Shown: positions 24,457-31,832 of the stretch, piece by piece | Layout of the letters: each line of letters begins with the position of its first letter | Position numbering within the stretch: position 1 is the first letter of the stretch | Assembly: GCA_948602995.1 (NCBI GenBank) | Contig: CAPEBR010000007.1 | Location: 16,775 to 80,774, forward strand | DNA from: an uncultured Dorea sp. | GTDB taxonomy: Bacteria; Bacillota; Clostridia; Lachnospirales; Lachnospiraceae | DNA length: 64,000 bases | Reading direction: 5' to 3' | Program-made: the position numbers and the translations under genes | The notes under the pieces: model-generated | Seen by the model: the letters and a program-made list of their open reading frames with translations, nothing else | What the model was told of the DNA's origin: nothing | Databases searched by the model: none

Positions 24457-25851
24457 ATGATGATGACTAAAACAAAATATTTGCTGGCAGGTATAGCAAT
24501 CCTTTTTACACTTTACAGTGGAACAGCTCTTTATTTCAGCAGACACTTTTTCCCTCATACGAAAGTAGAGGACTGGGATCTCTCCTTTCTGAATTTAGCC
24601 CAAAGTGAAAATCTGCTGAATGAACAGTTAGAAGATTTTGAATTTCAGGTTATTCAGGATGTGCGGGACAAAGAAACGGAGAAGTTATATGGAAAGGATT
24701 TTCAGCTAGTCTATGGTGACCGTTCTGTCCTGCGGGACTATCTGAAAAAGCAAAAGGCCTGGCTATGGCCATGGGAGTGTCTGCGCCGGGATAGAGAGGA
24801 AATACCTTTCACCGTTAAGTATAACAGGGAGCAGCTTGCAGAAAAAGTAAGCCAGCTTCCAATGTGCAATATCTCTGAGAAAATCATTTCCCAAAATGCG
24901 CATCCGTACTATGAGGGGAACAGTTTTTCCATTAAGCCAGAGGTGATTGGAAATGAACTGATACCCGAAAAACTGTTAGAGCATATAGAAAATAATATTC
25001 AGGAACGAAATCAGGAAATACATGTCTCCAAAGAATTCTATAAGATGCCCCGTTATCTGTCAGATTCTCCAGAGGTAACAGATGCCTGTAAGCTTCTAAA
25101 TGAATACTGTAATACTGAGATTACATATGATGCAGGGGATCAGACGGAAACGGTCAGCCGCGATACGATCGCAAAATGGCTTAAATGCAGTAAGAATATG
25201 AAAGTCCGAGTCAATAAGGACAAAATCAAGAAGTATGTAAAAGATCTGGCGGAGAAATATGATACTTGCGGAAAAACAAGAGAATTTACATCTCGGTCGG
25301 GTGAAACAGTGCAGGTCTCCGGTGGAACCTATGGTTGGATCCTTGATCAGGATCTGATCTTTCAGCAGCTGTACTCTCATATAAAGAAAAAGGAGTCCTT
25401 CAATGCAGAGTTGCCTTGTGTGCAAAGCGCAAAAGCGCATGCCTCTGCCGATTGGGGAACAACCTATCTGGAAGTCAGTATCAGCTTACAGCACATGTGG
25501 TATGTTGAAGACGGCCAGGTAATCCTGGACACTCCGGTTGTAACCGGAAAACCGGTTCCCAAAACAGAGACGCCAACCGGAGTCTATGATATTATGGGGA
25601 AACTGAGACATACGGTTCTGATTGGAGACATTCTGCCTAGCACAGGCGAGCCTGAGTATAAATCTCCGGTAGAATACTGGATGCGGGTTACTGACACTGG
25701 AATTGGTTTTCATGATGCGGACTGGCAGACACAGTTTGGCAAAGATGTATACACACGATCCGGCTCCCATGGCTGCATTAATATGCCGGTTCAGGCGATT
25801 CAGGCGATCTTTGACCGGGTGGAAACCGGAACACCTGTGATAATATGGTAG
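24457..25851 (+). CDS. L,D-transpeptidase (YkuD) with PG-binding-like domain
   Basis: A 464-residue type II membrane protein: short N-terminus, one membrane anchor (residues 9-28), two PG_binding_4-like repeats (about 45-330) and a C-terminal YkuD domain with the catalytic SGSHGCINMP motif (Cys440). It crosslinks peptidoglycan stems (3-3) or anchors proteins in the wall. AAAGGAAATGATATG precedes the start; any of three successive ATGs could serve. A degenerate copy lies at 29512-29819, and the gene is convergent with a broken copy of the LytTR gene whose intact version is at 29826. Confidence 0.93.
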   Translation: MMMTKTKYLLAGIAILFTLYSGTALYFSRHFFPHTKVEDWDLSFLNLAQSENLLNEQLEDFEFQVIQDVRDKETEKLYGKDFQLVYGDRSVLRDYLKKQKAWLWPWECLRRDREEIPFTVKYNREQLAEKVSQLPMCNISEKIISQNAHPYYEGNSFSIKPEVIGNELIPEKLLEHIENNIQERNQEIHVSKEFYKMPRYLSDSPEVTDACKLLNEYCNTEITYDAGDQTETVSRDTIAKWLKCSKNMKVRVNKDKIKKYVKDLAEKYDTCGKTREFTSRSGETVQVSGGTYGWILDQDLIFQQLYSHIKKKESFNAELPCVQSAKAHASADWGTTYLEVSISLQHMWYVEDGQVILDTPVVTGKPVPKTETPTGVYDIMGKLRHTVLIGDILPSTGEPEYKSPVEYWMRVTDTGIGFHDADWQTQFGKDVYTRSGSHGCINMPVQAIQAIFDRVETGTPVIIW

Positions 25852-25857
25852 TGTATA

Positions 25858-26211
25858 TCAGCAGCCTTCCAGGCTGCTCTTCACTTTCCTGATACTCTGG
25901 CTGCTCCCATATAAGCTGGTTCCGTCTGCCAGCAAAATGGTATTGATGTTAAGTGACTGAACGACCTTACGCAATGCCTTCCGCTCCAGAACCTTTCCGT
26001 TTTTTGTCATAAATACAGAGTTTTTTTCATTCTTAAAGACGTATATGATATCGGAGATTTTTATTTTTTCAAAACGAAGCTTATTCTGAATCACATAAAA
26101 ATCCTCTTTTTTTTCTTCAAGCTCTGCAGATACTGCGGCGAGCACCTCGCTGATCTCTCTTTTCATATGATTCAAATGGTTCTTCACAATATAATAATAC
26201 GCTTTAATACT
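25858..26211 (-). pseudogene. LytTR regulator, truncated copy
   Basis: About 99% like the 3' half of the intact gene at 29826-30533. A 160-bp TA-flanked element (26213-26372) has replaced everything upstream of SIKAYYYIVKNHLNHM, removing the receiver. A 66-bp in-frame deletion also removes the LytTR core (RPEFVFLNAGCAINIKYIRR onward, 24 residues reduced to IN). It can still be read as an ORF starting inside the mobile element but should be non-functional as a DNA-binding regulator. Confidence 0.9.
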
Positions 26212-26212
26212 A

Positions 26213-26372
26213 GAGCGTGTTTGAAAATTCATTCCTGCCACCTGCACGCCCCACTTTGCGGCTAATTTGCCCCTCATTCAGTCAGCGTAGCCCACTACGC
26301 CTCCTTCATTTGGGGCAAATTCCCCACAATTTGTGACGCACATTTGGCAGAAAGCAATTTTCAAACACGCTC
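26213..26372. mobile_element. TA-flanked MITE (GAGCGTGTTTGAAAATT family)
   Basis: 160 bp bounded by TA on both sides with termini GAGCGTGTTTGAAAATT / AATTTTCAAACACGCTC and a long imperfect hairpin interior (GGCTAATTTGCCCC paired with GGGGCAAATT). A TA target duplication suggests mobilisation by an IS630/Tc1-type transposase, none of which is in the window. It interrupts the truncated LytTR gene. Related pieces lie at 51736 and 53579. Confidence 0.82.
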
Positions 26373-26386
26373 TAGGAGACACCATA

Positions 26387-26476
26387 ATGTTGAAGTTCCA
26401 AGATGATTATACCACCCTTATAGCAACTCTTGAAGACTTTATTTTACTTGTTTATACCATCATTGACGATTATTAA
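26387..26476 (+). pseudogene. IS982-type transposase, N-terminal remnant
   Basis: An ORF of 29 residues, MLKFQDDYTTLIATLEDFIL then LVYTIIDDY, resembles the first residues of IS982-family transposases and stops at TAA. The rest is gone. It abuts the MITE, so it marks an old insertion in this rearranged island. Assignment by resemblance only. Confidence 0.5.
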
Positions 26477-26572
26477 ATCCACTTCTAACCCAGTCATCAT
26501 ACATTTTCTCACCATCAACCATACAATCCAAAATACCCTTAAATAACGCTCATACAGTCCAATATATAGGAT

Positions 26573-26705
26573 GTTACTGTTCACTCCGTGACCAGTAACA
26601 TTCGCAAATCCATCTAAAATTCGCTCCGCGAATGGGATTTGCTCACTCCTGAATCACTTTCTTACGGTCTGTGCAGTAAATGCACAGACCTGTGTGAACA
26701 GTAAC
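26573..26705. mobile_element. 133-bp MITE, copy 1 (GTTACTGTTCAC ends)
   Basis: Termini GTTACTGTTCAC / GTGAACAGTAAC, flanked by the 8-bp direct repeat TATAGGAT (26565-26572 and 26706-26713). Interior hairpins include ATTCGC...GCGAAT and TCTGTGCA...TGCACAGA. About 94% like copy 2 at 27119. The ends match those of the IS4-family element at 39396-41139. Confidence 0.92.
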
Positions 26706-26782
26706 TATAGGATAGCAGATGTCCATCATGGACACCCAAAAACAATTGTCAAAAAATGTCATCCATGATATATTATTGTTAT

Positions 26783-27039
26783 GGGAAACCAAAGAGCCAA
26801 AGGCGGCTTACCCTCTTGTTTCATCGGAGGGACAACCCTCCAGCTACAAGAAAGGAGGGTGATGTCAATGAATGTTACATATGCGGATTTATTCCAATTC
26901 TGTATATTTGTTGTCGCCCTTGTTGGTCTGTGTTATCAGATCTTCAAGGGAAAGAAGTAGCCGCCACATCTCGCACATGTGACGGCTGTCCGTAAGGATA
27001 GTACTTATTGTTCGGGGTAAGCCGCTTCTTTGGTTTCCC
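26783..27039 (+). ncRNA. Type I toxin mRNA with long-range end pairing
   Basis: 26783-26813 (starting GGGAAACCAAAG, ending GCGGCTTACCC) is complementary to 27015-27039 (GGGTAAGCCGC, ending CTTTGGTTTCCC) apart from a 6-nt bulge. These arms enclose the 30-codon toxin-like ORF. Such 5'-3' pairing is known to keep type I toxin mRNAs translationally inactive until processed. A second hairpin AGCCGCCACAT / ATGTGACGGCT at 26958-26990 could be the terminator of an antisense RNA. RNA ends are inferred. Confidence 0.6.
26868..26960 (+). CDS. Type I toxin-like small membrane peptide
   Basis: A 30-residue ORF: MNVTYADLFQF, a single hydrophobic span (CIFVVALVGLCYQIF) and a basic KGKK end. This matches the layout of putative holin-like type I toxins of Firmicutes. 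AAAGGAGGG precedes it; the ATG at 26868 has a better spacing (9) than the one at 26862 (3). It lies between two 133-bp MITEs and inside a long inverted repeat typical of toxin mRNAs. The antitoxin RNA is not directly visible. Function is inferred from form. Confidence 0.72.
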   Translation: MNVTYADLFQFCIFVVALVGLCYQIFKGKK

Positions 27040-27118
27040 TCATGTATATAATATAACATATGTTCAGAATCATATCAAGAAATATAATTGATTTTTGAGC
27101 AGGCAGGGTTCCTAAACT

Positions 27119-27251
27119 GTTACTGTTCACTCCGTTCACAGTAACATTCGCAAATCCATTTAAAATTCGCTTCGCGAATGGGATTTGCTCACTCTTGAAT
27201 CACTTTCTTACAGTCTGTGCAATAAATGCACAGACCTGTGTGAACAGTAAC
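27119..27251. mobile_element. 133-bp MITE, copy 2 (GTTACTGTTCAC ends)
   Basis: Same length and ends as the copy at 26573, same orientation, flanked by its own 8-bp direct repeat CCTAAACT (27111-27118 and 27252-27259). Two independent insertions therefore bracket the toxin module. Confidence 0.93.
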
Positions 27252-27300
27252 CCTAAACTTTCGGAAGCATCATTACATTGATTATCTGTGCGACTATTTT

Positions 27301-27328
27301 GGACTTACACCAAATTTGGTGTAAGTCC
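27301..27328. repeat. Perfect 28-bp palindrome
   Basis: Arms GGACTTACACCAAA / TTTGGTGTAAGTCC with no spacer. It lies in a gene-poor part (27252-27667) of the island and runs through a doubtful minus-strand reading frame, which argues against that frame. Could be an operator or terminator; no T-run follows. Confidence 0.8.
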
Positions 27329-27667
27329 ACTTCTTTTGTCATATTGATTACCATGATATTCTGCTTGTTTTTCTTTTGCTTTCTTTTCGTAGTAAACACG
27401 TTTTTTTCAACGACTGCAATCCTCTGAACAGGAAATAAATTATGTCTGCCTAGCTGAATATCAAGCATCCATTCCATCAGATTCCAACCATGTTCCTACT
27501 ATCTACACCTCTGAATTCACCCTATATTCCGCTCCAAACATACCGCATGGACAATTTACCCTCTTACTTGTACAGGCTCAAATAAGCCCCAATTTAAATA
27601 TTTTATTTTTGTGTTGTTAATTGTTTGTCCCTCCAGTCTTATCTTCTTTTTATCCATCAAGCAACAC

Positions 27668-28211
27668 TCATGTACGTAAACAACTCCAACTTTTTATTTT
27701 CATAAGATCTAAAAATAATTTTCTCATATATTCAATTCTCTTTACAGTGAAAACATAACTGTAGGTAAAACTATCTCCACATCTATTACGACCGACAATT
27801 CTTAATATCTTTTTATCCAATGCCTCATCCGTAACAAATGAAATTCGTTTTGATACACCATTAGACCCCATATCTTTCATTGTAATAATTCCCAAATCAA
27901 CCATATACTCTCTGACCTTATCATAGACGTAATCTTTTGGTAACGTCCCATCTTTTGCAAAAATTTTGAATAAATTACTAAATCTTACTTCTCCATCTGT
28001 GATAGGGGTATATATCTTGTTTGAACTATTGTTTTCAACAGTCAACCCATTATTGCAGTCTTTCATTTTTGTTTTATATTCCGAAAACAAAACCACAGCT
28101 TTCTCTACATCTTTAACCTTCGCTTCTATAATTTCTTCTATTTCTATTTCACTTTTCTTACCCTTTCATCATATATTTATAAACCTCTTCTTGTTTTTTT
28201 GAATAAATCAA
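27668..28211 (-). pseudogene. Frameshifted gene of unknown function downstream of MFS gene
   Basis: A TTG start at 28211 overlaps the MFS stop region and reads MIYSKKQEEVYKYMMKG then TAA. One frame over, the reading continues as KKSEIEIEEIIEAKVKDVEK into a 142-residue open frame ending SWSCLRT. The two parts make one plausible protein of about 175 residues broken by a single frameshift near 28160. Family not recognised. Base composition is AT-rich like the MFS gene, so both probably arrived together. It could instead be a short intact gene with an unusual start. Confidence 0.5.
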
Positions 28212-28212
28212 T

Positions 28213-29394
28213 TTAAGAAGCGTCTATACAACTACTACTTTTCCCAAGAATGTGTGTTCCTAATAGAATTCCACTTGCTATAAATAAACATATAGTTATA
28301 CCAATTAAAGAATACTCTAATCCTTTATTATCAATTAAATAACCTACATACGGCAGTAAAACTACTTGTGGGATTTTAGATAATAAACTTCTTATTGAGA
28401 AAATGGTTGCCCGATCCATTGTTATTTCTTTATTAATATATTCATTCATTATTGAGGGATATATCCCAATAATTATTCTAGGTACAATAATTGTTACAAC
28501 AAAAATTTTAGCTGGAACTAGCATTAACAGTGGGGTAAGACCTAACATAAACAGAAATAGCATAAACATATTATATTTATTAAATCGTTTAAAATAATGC
28601 GCTAATTTACTGCTTATAGACGATACCATATATAACAAAAAATATATTAGTCCAAAATATTTCACAGGTATTCTACGCGCTAAAAAAAACAATTGATATG
28701 TTTGCATAATTGCAATAAGGGAAAAACTGACTACTGCAGAATATGAAATAAACCATCGTAATTTTTTTCTTTTAAATACTAGTTTAAAGCCCCTTTTCAC
28801 ATTTGCGAAAAATTCTTCGGATAGCTCTTTTACGGATTTAATTTCTTGATGATATTCTCTGATATTTTCTAATTTTAAAGCCATTAATAGTGACAATATG
28901 CATGTTATTATACTTAGCATAAAAGGATAATGCTTATTTATCGAATAAAGATAGCCTATACTTATCGAAAATCCTCCTGTTAAAATAAAGCTAATAGACT
29001 CTAGTTTGCCAAATACTTTTGCATATTCATCTTTGTTATCTAATATTAAATATAAATATGTTTCATCAGCACCAGATACAAAAACTTTATATAAAGCCAT
29101 AAATATTTCGCACAGAATAAAATTTATAAAAGTCGGACAGATCATAATAATTATATTAGATAATATAAAACACAGGACTGATAAAATTATGCTGATTTTG
29201 TATCCAAATAAATCTGAAATTACTCCTGTCGGCACTTCTAGCAGTATCACTAATACTGCTTCTATACTCGTCAATATAAATATTTGATTTGCCGATAAAC
29301 CTTCAGAGTATGCATATACAACAAATATTGGATCAATAAGCATAGTTAAAAATAAGATTTTGTACACTTTAAAATAAAAAAGATTTTGATTCAT
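28213..29394 (-). CDS. MFS transporter
   Basis: A 393-residue protein with about twelve membrane spans and MFS features: LEVPTGVISDLFGYKISIIL (motif A-like, loop 2-3) and a central basic loop (KRGFKLVFKRKKLRW). The ATG at 29394 is used because GGGAG lies 5 bases upstream; the reading frame is open further but lacks a site. It is strongly AT-rich compared with its surroundings, suggesting transfer. It resembles drug-exporting MFS proteins of Firmicutes (MefA/tetracycline-type size) but the substrate is unknown. Confidence 0.88.
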   Translation of the reverse strand: MNQNLFYFKVYKILFLTMLIDPIFVVYAYSEGLSANQIFILTSIEAVLVILLEVPTGVISDLFGYKISIILSVLCFILSNIIIMICPTFINFILCEIFMALYKVFVSGADETYLYLILDNKDEYAKVFGKLESISFILTGGFSISIGYLYSINKHYPFMLSIITCILSLLMALKLENIREYHQEIKSVKELSEEFFANVKRGFKLVFKRKKLRWFISYSAVVSFSLIAIMQTYQLFFLARRIPVKYFGLIYFLLYMVSSISSKLAHYFKRFNKYNMFMLFLFMLGLTPLLMLVPAKIFVVTIIVPRIIIGIYPSIMNEYINKEITMDRATIFSIRSLLSKIPQVVLLPYVGYLIDNKGLEYSLIGITICLFIASGILLGTHILGKSSSCIDAS

Positions 29395-29511
29395 AAAACT
29401 CCCTTTCTCTTTTCGAATTGAAATAAAAACCACCATGGATATTTCTTATCGATTTTAGCTATTGCTCCTGTTTTATTACAAGATAGCATTATATTTTTTT
29501 ATATTCAAGTC

Positions 29512-29819
29512 GATGACTAAAACAAAATAGTAGAGGACTGGGATCTCTCCTTTCTGAATTTAGCCCAAAGTGAAAATCTGCTGAATGAACAGTTAGAAGA
29601 TTTTGAATTTCAGGTTATTCAGGATGTCCGGGACAAAGAAACGGAGAAGCTATATGGAAAGGATTTTCAGCTGGTCTATGGTGACCGTTCTGTCCTGCGG
29701 GACTATCTGAAAAAGCAAAAGGCCGATCCGGCTCCCATGGCTGCATTAATATGCCGGTTCAGGCGATTCAGGCGATCTTTGACCGGGTGGAAACCGGAAC
29801 ACCTGTGATAATATGGTAG
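29512..29819 (+). pseudogene. L,D-transpeptidase, degenerate copy
   Basis: Pieces of the gene at 24457-25851 with two internal deletions. GATGACTAAAACAAAA is joined to TAGTAGAGGACTGG (losing the membrane anchor), and later GCAAAAGGCC is joined to GATCCGGCTCCCATGG (losing about 1 kb and shifting frame before the HGCINM codons). Remaining parts are about 98% identical to the intact gene, so the duplication is recent. Confidence 0.92.
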
Positions 29820-29825
29820 TGTATA

Positions 29826-30533
29826 TCAGCAGCCTTCCAGGCTGCTCTTCACTTTCCTGATGCTCTGGCTGCTCCCATATAAGCTGGTTCCGTCTGCCAG
29901 CAAAATGGTACTGTCTGAAATCCGCCGGATATATTTTATATTAATGGCACAGCCGGCATTTAAGAATACGAATTCAGGCCTGTTAAGCGACTGAACGACC
30001 TTACGCAATGCCTTCCGCTCCAGAACCTTTCCGTTTTTTGTCATAAATACAGAGTTTTTTTCATTCTTAAAGACGTATATGATATCGGAGATTTTTATTT
30101 TTTCAAAACGAAGCTTATTCTGAATCACATAAAAATCCTCTTTTTTTTCTTCAAGCTCTGCAGATACTGCGGCGAGCACCTCGCTGATCTCTCTTTTCAT
30201 ATGATTCAAATGGTTCTTCACAATATAATAATACGCTTTAATACTAAGGTCATATGTATCCAGCGCAAATTCTCCGCCAGATGCGGTAAAGACAATATAT
30301 GCACTTTTTTGTAGCTTACGAATCTTCCGCGCGAGTTCAAAGCCGCCTGTCTCCTGCTGTTCAATCTCAATAAAATAGAGATCATAACGGCAATTGTCCT
30401 CCAGTGCATTCAGCAGGCCTCTTGACTTCTGAAAAGCGGCGCAGCTGCAATCTATATTTTCAGTATTATGCAGGACATATCCTCGAATCATTTCAAGCGT
30501 TATTTTATTATGATCTACTATGGCTACCTTCAA
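29826..30533 (-). CDS. LytTR regulator with atypical receiver
   Basis: A 235-residue regulator with a receiver-like N-terminus and a LytTR domain (residues 130-235, NKLRFEKIKISDIIYVFKNE, then FVFLNAGCAINIKYIRRISD). I chose TTG at 30533 because GAGGTG lies 7 bases upstream and the protein then begins KVAIVDHN as a receiver should; an ATG at 30608 is possible. The normal phospho-acceptor Asp is replaced by Glu (YFIEIEQ where others have FLDI), and the acidic DD pair is DH, so phosphorylation is unlikely. Intact version of the truncated copy at 25858. It is convergent with an L,D-transpeptidase remnant. Confidence 0.85.
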   Translation of the reverse strand: MKVAIVDHNKITLEMIRGYVLHNTENIDCSCAAFQKSRGLLNALEDNCRYDLYFIEIEQQETGGFELARKIRKLQKSAYIVFTASGGEFALDTYDLSIKAYYYIVKNHLNHMKREISEVLAAVSAELEEKKEDFYVIQNKLRFEKIKISDIIYVFKNEKNSVFMTKNGKVLERKALRKVVQSLNRPEFVFLNAGCAINIKYIRRISDSTILLADGTSLYGSSQSIRKVKSSLEGC

Positions 30534-30621
30534 TTTACACACCTCTTCAATATGCTTTATTATACCATCCACTTTCATTTTCACAACTTCAGATGTATAA
30601 CTGGCCATAAAAAGTGTATAA

Positions 30622-30770
30622 GTTACTATTCACGGACTAAAGCGGAGTGTAAAGTCCTGGGAAGAACTGTTACAGCGTAATTTGAATATCTCCTATGCCG
30701 GAGAAAGTAAAAAAGGCCATACTCCCCCCGGATGCCGTGCAGTAAGGTGCACGGCCCCGTGAATAGCAAC
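30622..30770. mobile_element. MITE-like element (GTTACTATTCACGG ends)
   Basis: Termini GTTACTATTCACGG / CCGTGAATAGCAAC, 149 bp, with an inner hairpin GCCGTGCA...TGCACGGC. Same length and near-identical ends as the element at 41146-41294. No clear 8-bp duplication is seen at this site. Confidence 0.72.
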
Positions 30771-30870
30771 GGAGAATGTCCAAAAGGCTGCACTTAACAG
30801 TCATACACTTGTGTGTAGTCATAAAAACTGGTATAGTAGAGTTAAATATTTTTAATGCGAAGGTGATTTT

Positions 30871-31158
30871 ATGAAGGGAACCCATAAAAAAGTATGTCTG
30901 CTGCTGATAATGGTGCTTATATGTTCTTTATCTGCATGCTCCTCTGAATCTTCCGATGACAGCAAGGTAAGCAAGGAAGCAGAGGCAGAGAAGGAAAATG
31001 TTGAAATCAAAGTAAAGGAGATCTCTTTAGCAGGAAAGGAAGAATATACAGAAACGGCAGATGTTACTTATTTAAAAGGGGAACAGGAAGAGAAGGCAAC
31101 ACTTCTGTTTACACATAATTCCGATGGCCTGGTTACGAAGGTAGAACCGGCAGGATAA
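30871..31158 (+). CDS. Small putative lipoprotein
   Basis: A 95-residue protein with a lipoprotein signal peptide (MKGTHKKVCLLLIMVLICSL, lipobox LSAC at Cys23) and a Lys/Glu-rich mature part with a short beta-like end (ATLLFTHNSDGLVTKVEPAG). GAAGGTGATTTT precedes the ATG. No family recognised. It stands alone, between a MITE-like element and a terminator. Confidence 0.75.
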   Translation: MKGTHKKVCLLLIMVLICSLSACSSESSDDSKVSKEAEAEKENVEIKVKEISLAGKEEYTETADVTYLKGEQEEKATLLFTHNSDGLVTKVEPAG

Positions 31159-31159
31159 T

Positions 31160-31188
31160 AAAAGGCGGGGATAATCCCCGCCTTTTAT
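31160..31188 (+). terminator. Intrinsic terminator after small lipoprotein gene
   Basis: Perfect stem AAAAGGCGGGGAT / ATCCCCGCCTTTT followed by ATTATT; it can serve both the lipoprotein gene and the convergent ABC operon. Confidence 0.88.
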
Positions 31189-31190
31189 TA

Positions 31191-31832
31191 TTAGGGACAC
31201 CCTGTTTTTAATTGGGGACGGGGTATTTTTAAAAATACCCCGTCCCCAATTAGGCAGGCCGCGGCGGCGAACAGCCATATTTTTTGGGTATAACTCCCCA
31301 TGGACATGGAGAAGGGGTACAGGACTCCCATATATTTTTCGCCTCCCCCGGCTGCGATGATGTAGTATATGATGGGCGCCATATAGCCGATTATGAGGTT
31401 GTCGGACAGTCTGTAAAATATGATTCCCAGTCCTCCCAGAAAGAGCATCTCTGCGAATGTTCCGAGGTAATATTTTATTACTGGGAACTGGCAGTTGTTG
31501 TGTTTTAGCATACCAATGTAGATTCCCAGTAATGCGGCGAGCAGGCTTAAGTTTCCTGCGAGGCGCACTAGGTAGACGGCGGAGCTTTTTGTGTATTTGG
31601 AATTGACCAGCTCGCGGATGTTTTTGTCTTGTTCTGGCAGGAATATGGGGGTGATCAGTATGATTCCGGTCAGGGCCACGTAGCGCTCCAGTACTTTTGC
31701 TGTGTCTTCTGCCGGGAGATTTGACACGCCAAGGAGCAGGGGGGAAATTCCTAAAATTAGTATGCATACCAGTACGTGCAGGGGAACGTGGTATTTTAAG
31801 TTTACTTTTTCGATCTGCCAATATTTTTCCAT
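31191..31832 (-). CDS. ABC-2-type membrane protein, repeat-derived C-terminus
   Basis: A 213-residue protein with about five or six membrane spans. Its start lies inside the permease gene upstream (31-base overlap), so it is the third gene of an ATPase-permease-permease operon. The last ~20 residues (LIGDGVFLKIPRPQL then KTGCP) are encoded by the full GGGGACGGGG palindrome at 31209-31252 read straight through, so the original end has been lost or extended. No family motif recognised; likely membrane partner of the exporter. Confidence 0.75.
   Translation of the reverse strand: MEKYWQIEKVNLKYHVPLHVLVCILILGISPLLLGVSNLPAEDTAKVLERYVALTGIILITPIFLPEQDKNIRELVNSKYTKSSAVYLVRLAGNLSLLAALLGIYIGMLKHNNCQFPVIKYYLGTFAEMLFLGGLGIIFYRLSDNLIIGYMAPIIYYIIAAGGGEKYMGVLYPFSMSMGSYTQKIWLFAAAACLIGDGVFLKIPRPQLKTGCP
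31209..31252. repeat. GGGGACGGGG palindrome, variant short form
   Basis: A perfect 44-bp palindrome, arms TAATTGGGGACGGGGTAT plus TTTT. GGGGTATTTTT replaces the usual GGGGCATTTTT and the change is matched in both arms. It lies within the 3' end of the gene at 31191. Confidence 0.93.

Noticed and set aside
25858..26277. 139-residue LytTR ORF starting inside the MITE as a real gene
   Set aside because: It lacks the receiver and the core of the DNA-binding domain; the intact copy is at 29826.
27253..27477. 74-residue minus-strand ORF
   Set aside because: Runs through a perfect 28-bp palindrome, lacks a ribosome site and resembles no family.
3229..31252. GGGGACGGGG repeats as a CRISPR array
   Set aside because: Copies are dispersed, palindromic and without regular spacers; no cas genes are present.
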